A DNA stretch of 6,368 nt from Kiloniellales bacterium (GTDB lineage Bacteria; Pseudomonadota; Alphaproteobacteria; Kiloniellales; JAKSDN01). A program made the translations under genes and the position numbers. Numbering within the stretch: the stretch's first letter is position 1; the number at the start of each line of letters is the position of its first letter. Shown here one piece after another: positions 1-5,241 of this stretch. Under the pieces are notes generated by a model, which saw only the letters and a list, made by a program, of their open reading frames with translations, was not told where the DNA came from and made no database searches. Location of the stretch: NCBI GenBank assembly GCA_022360075.1, contig JAKSDN010000837.1, forward strand, positions 1 to 6,368, given 5' to 3'.

Positions 1-2
1 AG

Positions 3-1715
3 CCAGCGCAGTCCGGTCAGGATCTGGCGGTTCGGTCAGAGTCCCCAGCGCCGCCGGCGACGGCCGATCAGGCGGCGGTGGATCCCGAGCCTGCCGATCC
101 CGAGACCTCGCAAGCCGAAGCCTCCGAGGCAGAACGGGAAGCCGAAGGGCCAGCGGACGACACCGCCACCCTGTCCGAACCGCGAGCAGCGCCGGTCGCC
201 GACAGCAAGCCCGAGCCGTCGGTCGTCGAGGCGCCCGAGGTCGCGAGGCGCGAGCCCGCGCCGGAGGCATCCCGAGCGGCCGAGCCTGTCGCTGAGGCGC
301 TTCAGACCACCGGGGCAGCATCGCAAGAGGCGACGTCTACCCGGACAGAGCCGAAGCGTGAAGCCGTGCAGGCCGAGCCGCCGAAAGCCGTCTCGACGCG
401 CGCCGGGGCGACGCAAGCACCGGCGCCAGCGAAATCGAAGGTCGAGGCCGAAACCAGTAAGCCCTCACTCGTCCAGCAGCAAGCCGCGGTCGAGCAAGCG
501 GCGACCCCGCAGCCTTCGAAGCCGGACGAAGCACCGCAGGCCGCGCCGCCGCAGGCGCAGCCGCCGAGCGAAAGCGCGGCACGCACCACGGCCGCGAAGG
601 CCGTCGAAGAGCGGCCCGCGCAGCCAGCGATTGCGGCCCTGGAGCCGGCTCGGATAGAGCCTGCCCGGACCGAGCCCGCCCCGTCGGCCCGTGAGCGCAG
701 TGTCGAGGCCGTGACCGAGCCCGCCTCCTCCGAGGCTGCCGAGACCCAAAGGGAGCCGACCCCGGTCGAGGCCGAAAGCGAGCCGGAGCCCGCCCCCATC
801 CAGGTCGAACAGCGCGCGGCTCTCACCACGCCTTCCGGCGAGGCGTCTGCGACCCCAGCGGAGAGAACGCCCCCGAGCTTCGATGTCGTGCGGGTCGAGC
901 CGAACGGCGACACCGTGATCGCGGGCCGCGCCGAGCCAGGCAGTGAAGTGACCGTGATGGACGGTGATCGAGAGATCGGATCGGTGACGGCCGATTCCGC
1001 GGGTCAGTGGGTAGCGATCATCGATCGGCCCTTGGCGCCGGGCAGCCATCAGCTCGGTCTGCGGGCTGACGCAACGGACGGTGTCTCGGTCGAGTCGACC
1101 GATGTGGTAATCGTGGCGATCCCGAGCCCGCCGAGCCCCGAAGCGTCCGGCGAGCCCGCTGAAGCGACGGCTGAGTCCGACGCGACGCCGTTGGCGGTTC
1201 TGGCGCCGCGCCAGGGCCAGGCGCCGAGCGAAGTCCTTCAGCTTCCGGAAGACGAAGGCTTGAGCGATCAAGCGCTGGTGCTGAGCGCCGTGGACTACGA
1301 CGCCTCGGGCCGCGTGGTGATCAGCGGCCGCAGCGAGGCCGAAGGACGGGTGATGGTCTACCTCGACAACGAGCTCCTGGGCCAGACCATGGCGGACCCC
1401 GAGGGACGCTGGGTGCTGTCGCCGGAGTCCGAGGTCGAGACGGGGCTGCATCAGCTCCGGGTCGATCAGGTCTCGGAGCGCGGCTCGGTGCTAGCCCGGG
1501 TCGAGACCCCGTTCTCCCGTGCCGCGCTCCTGATCAACCTTCCCGAGGAGCGTTTCGTCGTCGTGCAGCCGGGCAACAGCCTGTGGCGGATCGCCCGGCG
1601 CAGCTATGGCGAAGGTCTGCGCTACTCGGTGATCTTTCAGAGCAACCGCGATCAGATCCGCGACCCGGACCTGATTTATCCGGGCCAGATCTTCCTGATG
1701 CCCGACATCAACTGA
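3..1715 (+). CDS. LysM domain protein with Ala/Glu/Pro-rich linker and two Ig-like modules (5' partial)
   Basis: Probable cell-envelope protein that binds peptidoglycan through a C-terminal LysM domain. The frame is open to the window edge, so the GTG at 78 is probably not the real start and the N-terminus, where such proteins usually carry a membrane anchor or signal, is missing. Counting residues from 78, about 1-265 are a low-complexity Ala/Glu/Pro/Ser-rich stretch, likely an extended periplasmic spacer. Two related beta-sandwich modules follow. The first is at about 268-350, with VIAGRAEPGSEVTV and GQWVAIIDRPLAPGSHQL. The second is at about 398-480, with VVISGRSEAEGRVMVYLD and GRWVLSPESEVETGLHQL. 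The matching GR-E and G-W / G-HQL landmarks suggest duplication. LysM occupies about 494-542 (QPGNSLWRIARRSYG, then YPGQIFLMP), and the protein stops three residues later. The LysM call is secure, the Ig-like call good, and the physiological role unknown. Confidence 0.93.
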   Translation, partial: PAQSGQDLAVRSESPAPPATADQAAVDPEPADPETSQAEASEAEREAEGPADDTATLSEPRAAPVADSKPEPSVVEAPEVARREPAPEASRAAEPVAEALQTTGAASQEATSTRTEPKREAVQAEPPKAVSTRAGATQAPAPAKSKVEAETSKPSLVQQQAAVEQAATPQPSKPDEAPQAAPPQAQPPSESAARTTAAKAVEERPAQPAIAALEPARIEPARTEPAPSARERSVEAVTEPASSEAAETQREPTPVEAESEPEPAPIQVEQRAALTTPSGEASATPAERTPPSFDVVRVEPNGDTVIAGRAEPGSEVTVMDGDREIGSVTADSAGQWVAIIDRPLAPGSHQLGLRADATDGVSVESTDVVIVAIPSPPSPEASGEPAEATAESDATPLAVLAPRQGQAPSEVLQLPEDEGLSDQALVLSAVDYDASGRVVISGRSEAEGRVMVYLDNELLGQTMADPEGRWVLSPESEVETGLHQLRVDQVSERGSVLARVETPFSRAALLINLPEERFVVVQPGNSLWRIARRSYGEGLRYSVIFQSNRDQIRDPDLIYPGQIFLMPDIN

Positions 1716-1739
1716 TCTTTCCAGGGTTTGCGGTTCGCC

Positions 1740-2300
1740 TCAGCTCGCCGTCTTCGCGCTGGGCGCAGGGCGGGGCAGGCACGCGCCCAGCGTCTCGAGA
1801 TAGGGCTTGAGCTCGAGCAGGAGCGCGACGACCGTGGCCATGATGCTGGCTGGCGTGCGCGGCGCCGGTGGCACCTTGGTGGCCTCCACGCAGACCATGT
1901 TGTAGTCGTCGACACGCAGGCGCCCGTTCGGCGAGCAACCGCCTTGAGCGACCAAGCGGGAGACGAAGCGGCGATTGTGCGGTGATTCGACGGTGAAGGG
2001 CACACGGCCAAGACGGGCTGAGAGCGCCACGGCGTGCTGCTCCGCGGTTTCGACTTCGACCTGGAAATCGATTCCGAGGTAAGCGAAGGCGAAGGCGACG
2101 GGCGCCGTTCCGTCGCGCAGGCGCACGTGGCCCCTTTCGCAGAGCTCCAGCTTGCCGATCTCAAGTGGAAAGGCGTGCTCGGACAGCAGGCGAATGGTCG
2201 CCGGCACATCGACATCGCATGCCGAGTCGGCCGCCGGCTTCGTTTCTTCCAGCTCGCTCAAGCTCTTGTCCCCCGACTTGATGGCCGTATCGGCAAGCAT
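1740..2300 (-). CDS. Hypothetical protein, alpha/beta, possibly YbjN/CesT-chaperone-like
   Basis: I do not recognise this 186-residue protein. It has no signal peptide or membrane segment and is probably cytoplasmic. After a polar N-terminus (1-30) it alternates predicted helices and strands: VPATIRLLSEHAFPLEIGKL (32-51), GHVRLRDGTAPVAFAFAYLGIDFQVEVE (57-84), RLRVDDYNMVCVEATKVPP (117-135), and a final hydrophobic helix TPASIMATVVALLLELKPYLETL (139-161). A strand-rich core closed by a C-terminal helix recalls YbjN or type III secretion chaperone-like folds, but this is a weak structural guess. The ATG at 2300 is preceded by AAGG about 10 nt upstream, an acceptable ribosome-binding site. The gene converges on the LysM gene with only 24 bp between the stops and no clear terminator hairpin there. 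Its codons are G/C-rich at the third position, unlike the overlapping plus-strand frame. Confidence 0.75.
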   Translation of the reverse strand: MLADTAIKSGDKSLSELEETKPAADSACDVDVPATIRLLSEHAFPLEIGKLELCERGHVRLRDGTAPVAFAFAYLGIDFQVEVETAEQHAVALSARLGRVPFTVESPHNRRFVSRLVAQGGCSPNGRLRVDDYNMVCVEATKVPPAPRTPASIMATVVALLLELKPYLETLGACLPRPAPSAKTAS

Positions 2301-2312
2301 GAAGGCTCTGCC

Positions 2313-2458
2313 TTAACGTTCGGTAAAGGTCTGGAACCAGGCGCTGATCGCCGCTCGGCCGCAGCCGCGTCTCCGCCGAGCGCGAGATCGCCCAGCGCCA
2401 CGCTCTGGCATATGGCGAAGGGCTCGGGCAGCCCGGGAGTGCCCGTCGGGGTGATGGC
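2313..2458 (-). pseudogene. Possible frameshifted small-gene remnant upstream of the 1740-2300 gene
   Basis: On the minus strand, about 2458 down to 2354 reads in one frame as protein-like sequence with G/C-ending codons (contains PTGTPGLPEPFAICQSVALG and GDLALGGDAAAAE). No ATG, GTG or TTG opens this frame before an in-frame stop at about 2493. Near 2353 the sensible reading moves to another frame that gives ISAWFQTFTER and stops at TAA (2313-2315), 12 nt before the downstream ATG. A single missing base around 2350-2354 would join the two. The N-terminal part may lie in a third frame (FAYANRLAAAR, about 2480). This looks like a decayed or mis-sequenced small gene that once preceded the 1740-2300 gene. 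The product is unknown, and chance coding character in GC-rich DNA is a real alternative. Confidence 0.28.
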
Positions 2459-2753
2459 CGGGCAGCGGCTAGTCGATTTGCATAGGCGAATCTATATAAG
2501 CTTTCGAAATCCAAGGCCGTATGAGCGAAGTGATTGGAACCCATGGACGCAAGAGAGCACCTGAACGTCGTGGCCCGTGCCCGCGCTCACTTTGTTGACG
2601 ATTCGGCTTTGGGCGGAACCGCAATTTCCCGAAGTCGGCGATTGCCGGATTCCCACCGTGCCCCGAGGCCGGCGCGTTACGGAGCGGTCTTGAGGCACGT
2701 GGCGCGGGCGCCCGCAACATAACCAAGATTGTTCTTCATAGTCGGTCATTAAG

Positions 2754-2775
2754 CCCTGATCCTTCATAATCAGGG
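2754..2775 (+). promoter_or_regulatory. Perfect 7-bp dyad overlapping a -10-like box upstream of the GNAT-like gene
   Basis: CCCTGAT (2754-2760) and ATCAGGG (2769-2775) are exact inverted repeats with an 8-base spacer. CATAAT at 2765-2770 matches five of six bases of the sigma70 -10 consensus and overlaps the right arm. A start near 2777 would give a leader of about 37 nt containing the AGGAGG at 2800-2805. No good -35 lies 17 bp upstream (TCGGTC). The element could be an operator over a weak promoter. Alternatively, if transcription begins further upstream, it could form a hairpin in the leader. Confidence 0.35.
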
Positions 2776-2799
2776 TGGAGATGCGTCAACCACAACATC

Positions 2800-2805
2800 A
2801 GGAGG
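2800..2805 (+). promoter_or_regulatory. Strong Shine-Dalgarno AGGAGG that fixes the start at 2814
   Basis: AGGAGG is followed 8 bases later by ATG 2814. The competing in-frame starts are less likely: GTG 2775 and ATG 2781 lie upstream of this site, and GTG 2808 is only two bases from it. Confidence 0.85.
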
Positions 2806-2813
2806 CCGTGGCG

Positions 2814-3587
2814 ATGAACTATCTCGCTGTGTCACTCTTGCTTGCTCACCTGCACGATCAAGTCGCCCGGAAGGGCGTGCGGCTGACCTACAGCCAGAAC
2901 TTCGAGGCCTTCGCCGAGCTGAACCGGGACCTCGAGGAAAGACCGCCGCTCACGCCAATGTTCGACCCCGCCTTTGGCCACATAAGCTCCGAGAATGGCT
3001 TCTGGCTGAAGGGCGAAAACGACCGCGGTGAAGTCGTCCATCTTCAGGCCCTTCGGCTGGACAACTTCAGCCGGCCATTGGACGACGTGATGGCGAACTG
3101 GCTCGTGCCTTTGTACCGCAAGGCAGGCGACAAGCCGGAGCCTGCCGACCGCGGGCTCGTCCTCTCGCCGGTGGCGCGGCAGATCCACGGCAGGACCGCC
3201 TACCACGGTGAGCTATGGATCAAGGCCGGGATCGGCCGCGGTGCGCTCAGCGGCTTGAGCGACACGCTGCCCAGGATCGGTTTGGTGCTCGCTCACATGA
3301 AGTGGGCGCCCGACTGGATCTATGGCTTCGTGACCAAACGCAAGGTCTTTAGCGGCTTGACCGCCCGCTGGGGCTATCCGCACGCCCAGCCGAACGGCCT
3401 CTGCTGGAAGCAGCCGCCGCGTGACGAGCCTGAGGTGGAGTGGATCGTCGCCGCGACTCAGGCGGACATCGCCAACATGATCGAAGCGCAGTTGCGCGAG
3501 ACGATGCTGGTCACGCAGGTGACGGCATTGCCGCTCGACGAGCTTGCCGCGCCCGTGCCGATGGTCGGAAGCAGCAGCCGCTCGTAG
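2814..3587 (+). CDS. GNAT acetyltransferase-like hypothetical protein
   Basis: This is a 257-residue soluble protein with no signal peptide or membrane segments. I infer a GNAT-type acyltransferase fold from the segment at about 111-188. A strand (YHGELWIK, 120-127) is followed by a glycine-rich turn and helix resembling the acetyl-CoA-binding motif A (AGIGRGALSGLSDTLPRIG, 128-146). Then come a second strand with PDWIYGF (156-162) and a helix ending in ARWGYPHAQPNGLCW (174-188), similar to the closing Y-G-F region of GNATs. The N-terminal half (FDPAFGHISSENGFWL at 50-65; GEVVHLQALRLDNFS at 72-86) looks like the divergent first strands of the same fold. The substrate is unknown. The last 43 codons (residues 215-257) overlap the convergent 3458-4369 gene. 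The C-terminal tail after about residue 207 is not needed for the fold and looks poorly structured. The existence of the gene is secure; the GNAT assignment is moderate. Confidence 0.8.
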   Translation: MNYLAVSLLLAHLHDQVARKGVRLTYSQNFEAFAELNRDLEERPPLTPMFDPAFGHISSENGFWLKGENDRGEVVHLQALRLDNFSRPLDDVMANWLVPLYRKAGDKPEPADRGLVLSPVARQIHGRTAYHGELWIKAGIGRGALSGLSDTLPRIGLVLAHMKWAPDWIYGFVTKRKVFSGLTARWGYPHAQPNGLCWKQPPRDEPEVEWIVAATQADIANMIEAQLRETMLVTQVTALPLDELAAPVPMVGSSSRS

Positions 3588-4369
3588 CTGATCCAGATCG
3601 GCTCCGGGAAGGCCCAAGTCTGAATCGCCGCGACCACGTGGTCGCGGCGCGGCTCGCGCGTTTCAACGACGGCCCTGTAGGGCTCCGACACGGCATCGTC
3701 GTAGGAGCTGTCGGGAATCTGCCGTTCCGCTCGGCTCTGACGCGCCCAGTTTCGTCCGAAGACGACGGCTAAGGAAGAGCGTTCGCCGACATAGTCGAGC
3801 GCGAACCTGCCGTCCTCATCGGGCGTGAAGACCGAGCATTGGGCGGCCAGATCGTCGTTCGAAGGGAGGGCGCGGCGATCACCGCTCTCCCACCAATCCC
3901 AGCAGCGCTGCACCAGATCGGGCGCTCTATCGCGGCAGTCGGGGGGCGCAGAGGTCATCAGCGCCGGGCTGAAAAGGTTGACGCGGCTGAAGCGCGAGAT
4001 GTCGTCGATCCGGTCGGCCGCCTGCTTGCTGTCCTCCAGGATCTCACGCGACCAGGCGCCGGCCCAAAAGTAGTTGAGATAGACTCGAAAGCAGGCCCGG
4101 TTCGAACGCAAGATGTCGCGGATCGCCTCGACACCGCCCGGGTTGCTCTCGGCCACGTCCCAGGTGACATGCAGGCCGGCTTTGGTCTGCTTGAGCCTGG
4201 CCCAGCGATAGGCCCGGAAGGGTGAGGAGAGGTCGGTGCCGGGGAAGGGGTAGAGCGGGCGCTCGTCGAGCTGGCTCTCGAACACGGGCAGGCAGTCGCG
4301 GTCGTCGCGGCCAAACCACCAGGCCGTCGGATAGGGCGAGGAACCGGCGACGATGGGGCTAGGAATCAT
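3458..4369 (-). CDS. Protein with PAS_5-like C-terminal domain, coupled to an HTH gene
   Basis: This 303-residue soluble protein is probably a sensory or regulatory protein. The C-terminal half, about 151-290, resembles alphaproteobacterial PAS_5-type domains. It has DLVQRCWDWWESGDRRALPS (151-170), a strand region RFALDYVGERSSLAVVFGRN (188-207), PYRAVVETREPRRDHVVAAI (230-249), and the hallmark SYERLLLP (261-268) before a last strand AVTCVTSIV (282-290). I do not recognise the N-terminal half. It is rich in aromatics (AWWFGRDDRDCLPVFES at 16-32; LHVTWDVAE at 66-74; FRVYLNYFWAGAW at 94-106) and may be a separate domain. The ATG overlaps the stop of the upstream HTH gene by 11 bp, implying translational coupling. 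The last 43 residues, including the YERLLLP motif, are encoded opposite the end of the GNAT-like gene. The ORF is well supported; the PAS call comes from motif memory, not a search. Confidence 0.78.
   Translation of the reverse strand: MIPSPIVAGSSPYPTAWWFGRDDRDCLPVFESQLDERPLYPFPGTDLSSPFRAYRWARLKQTKAGLHVTWDVAESNPGGVEAIRDILRSNRACFRVYLNYFWAGAWSREILEDSKQAADRIDDISRFSRVNLFSPALMTSAPPDCRDRAPDLVQRCWDWWESGDRRALPSNDDLAAQCSVFTPDEDGRFALDYVGERSSLAVVFGRNWARQSRAERQIPDSSYDDAVSEPYRAVVETREPRRDHVVAAIQTWAFPEPIWISYERLLLPTIGTGAASSSSGNAVTCVTSIVSRNCASIMLAMSA
3626..3649. repeat. Perfect 24-bp palindrome
   Basis: CGCCGCGACCAC (3626-3637) is followed immediately by its exact reverse complement (3638-3649), centred on CACGTG. 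It lies inside the 3458-4369 coding sequence, where it encodes the R-R-D-H-V-V-A-A stretch, and starts 38 bp past the stop of the convergent GNAT-like gene. In RNA either strand could form a stem of about 10 bp. No T-run follows on either strand, so it is not a classical intrinsic terminator. Confidence 0.9.
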
Positions 4370-4676
4370 TCTTGTTCGCCCGGCGTAACTCGTGATTCAC
4401 CCGATGCAAGCGCTGGCGCAGCTCGAACACGTCGCCACTGATGTCGGAGAGGTGGCAGTCGGGGAAGAACTCGGCGGGGTCCCTGTCGAAGGCCCACGCG
4501 ATGCGCCAGATCTCCGCAGGGCCCGGCAGCTCCTCGCCGCCGAGCAGCGCCTCGAAGCGATCAAGCGAGAGTCCAGCACGGCGCGCAATCTCCTCCTTGC
4601 TGCGATCGTCGCGTAGCACGGCCAGGTTCAAGAGGGTCGCGATGACCACGCGTTCGGTGACTGTACAGCCTGCCAC
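4359..4676 (-). CDS. XRE-like helix-turn-helix DNA-binding protein
   Basis: This small protein of 105 residues is a likely transcriptional regulator. An HTH region spans about 25-71. RSKEEIARRAGLSLDRFEALLGG (25-47) reads as helix 2, turn and recognition helix. AEIWRIAWAFDRDPAEFFP (54-72) matches the closing helices of XRE/Cro-like domains, where a residue pattern such as A-x-x-x-x-D-P-x-x-F is usual. The C-terminus (FELRQRLHRVNHELRRANK, 84-102) is a charged helix that could dimerise as a coiled coil. The start is taken as GTG 4676, preceded by a GGGGGA ribosome-binding site about 4 nt upstream. A sigma70-like promoter lies about 35 bp upstream. The 3' end overlaps the PAS-like gene by 11 bp (ATGATTCCTAG), so the two are one operon. 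It could regulate its own promoter. An antitoxin role is possible, but the partner does not resemble a known toxin. Confidence 0.82.
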   Translation of the reverse strand: MAGCTVTERVVIATLLNLAVLRDDRSKEEIARRAGLSLDRFEALLGGEELPGPAEIWRIAWAFDRDPAEFFPDCHLSDISGDVFELRQRLHRVNHELRRANKNDS

Positions 4677-4710
4677 TTTTCCCCCACAACCTTAGTTTTA
4701 TTGACTTTCG

Positions 4711-4739
4711 ATGTTAGGCTTGAGGCAAATTCCCGTCAA
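4711..4739 (-). promoter_or_regulatory. Sigma70-type promoter of the HTH/PAS-like operon
   Basis: Read on the minus strand, TTGACG (4734-4739, five of six consensus bases) is separated by exactly 17 bp from TAACAT (4711-4716, four of six). Transcription would begin near 4704, giving a leader of about 28 nt before GTG 4676. The surrounding AT-rich stretch 4677-4735 stands out from the GC-rich neighbourhood. This gives the operon its own promoter, separate from the upstream HTH gene. Confidence 0.5.
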
Positions 4740-4774
4740 GCTAGTGGCGCCTGAGAGGGTTCAACTCCAGCGCA

Positions 4775-4792
4775 ACGCCGGCCTACCGGCGT
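4775..4792 (-). terminator. Hairpin across the stop codon of the upstream HTH gene
   Basis: ACGCCGG (4775-4781) and CCGGCGT (4786-4792) form a perfect 7-bp GC-rich stem with a 4-base loop. The loop contains the stop codon (4783-4785, TAG on the minus strand). No T-run follows on the minus strand, so it would be an atypical terminator. It could instead stabilise the mRNA end or attenuate read-through into the next operon. Confidence 0.3.
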
Positions 4793-5241
4793 GGTCTATA
4801 CTCGTGTAGCCGTACGATCTCACAGCCCGCCTCGTCAAGCGTGTCGACGACGCGGGTCGGCTCGTTTGCCTCCACCCCCAGCGAGAGCTTCACGTCCTCG
4901 ACGATGCGCGAGGCGACGAACTCGGCGTCGGAGTCCGTGAACTGGCGGGCCCGTCCCGGCTCGCTGAAGAAACCTCTCGACCAAAGCAGAAGATGAAAGA
5001 AGTAACCGAACAAATGTTGGGCAGATATTTCCACTTCCGCCCCAGATTTCGTGTGATTTTGGGCTTGCTGCTCCAGGAGTCGGAAAAACTCCTCAGCCTT
5101 TTCCTTTTCCGTTGCCAGGAGCTTTCGCTTGCCGCTCAGTGTCCGGTTCAAGGAAGTGACGCCGATTCCTAGAAACTGGGCGAGGTCAGCCTGCTTTTTT
5201 TTGTGGTCTTTCAGCTTTTTCTTCATTTCTTCCAGAGTCAT
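4783..5241 (-). CDS. Small HTH (XRE-like) regulator with atypical, AT-rich N-terminal half
   Basis: This is a 152-residue protein if started at ATG 5241; an in-frame GTG at 5256 would add five residues but has no ribosome-binding site. The N-terminus is very lysine-rich (MKKKLKDHKKK, 6-16). An XRE-like HTH follows: QADLAQFLGIGVTSLNRTLSGKRK (17-40) reads as helix 2, turn and recognition helix, then a charged helix (EKEKAEEFFRLLEQQAQ, 45-61). The remainder (HLFGYFFHLLLWSRGF at about 76-91, then an acidic C-terminus ending VRLHEYRPRR) is of unknown fold; its aromatic-rich helix may mediate dimerisation or ligand binding. It is probably a DNA-binding regulator of itself or of the downstream HTH/PAS-like operon. 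Base composition over 4981-5280 is about 49% GC (148 of 300), well below the neighbours, which suggests acquisition by transfer. An A8 tract lies in codons 14-16. Confidence 0.75.
   Translation of the reverse strand: MTLEEMKKKLKDHKKKQADLAQFLGIGVTSLNRTLSGKRKLLATEKEKAEEFFRLLEQQAQNHTKSGAEVEISAQHLFGYFFHLLLWSRGFFSEPGRARQFTDSDAEFVASRIVEDVKLSLGVEANEPTRVVDTLDEAGCEIVRLHEYRPRR

Larger units (their letters stand above)
2301..2813. other. Intergenic region of about 510 bp between divergent genes
   Basis: There is no well-supported intact gene between the 1740-2300 gene (-) and the 2814-3587 gene (+). Several frames of 60-130 codons cross it on both strands, but none combines a good start, a ribosome-binding site and consistent third-position bias. 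It contains the possible minus-strand remnant at 2313-2458, an AT-rich patch around 2478-2512 (TCTATATAAG) that may be promoter DNA, and the dyad with a -10-like box at 2754-2775. A 25-codon plus-strand frame from ATG 2521 (MSEVIGTHGRKR...) has AAGG four bases upstream but is too short to support. No tRNA-like T-loop or cloverleaf was found. Confidence 0.6.

Noticed and set aside
465..1451. Long minus-strand open frame (328 codons) opposite the LysM gene
   Set aside because: Arg/Gly/Leu-rich shadow typical of antisense to Ala/Glu/Pro-rich GC-biased coding DNA; the plus strand encodes clear LysM and Ig-like domains.
2034..2564. Plus-strand open frame of 176 codons
   Set aside because: Mostly antisense to the 1740-2300 gene; its tail crosses the intergenic gap with no domain-like sequence and no good ribosome-binding site.
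2521..2598. 25-codon plus-strand frame MSEVIGTHGRKR... downstream of a TATATAAG patch
   Set aside because: Only AAGG at a short distance and no conserved feature; kept as a note in the intergenic entry but not called a gene.
2534..2722. Plus-strand open frame of 62 codons, alternative start ATG 2543 (MDAREHLNVVARARAHF)
   Set aside because: The first residues look protein-like, but third-position bias is mixed, the ribosome-binding site is poor and the rest is Arg/Pro-rich.
4359..4676. HTH gene as antitoxin of a classic toxin-antitoxin pair
   Set aside because: The downstream product lacks any recognisable toxin motif (RES, HipA, RelE, Fic, PIN) and resembles a PAS-type protein; TA remains only a remote alternative.
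4701..4729. Plus-strand TTGACT resembling a -35 box
   Set aside because: No acceptable -10 at 16-18 bp downstream, and transcription would run antisense into the HTH gene; the minus-strand promoter explains the region better.
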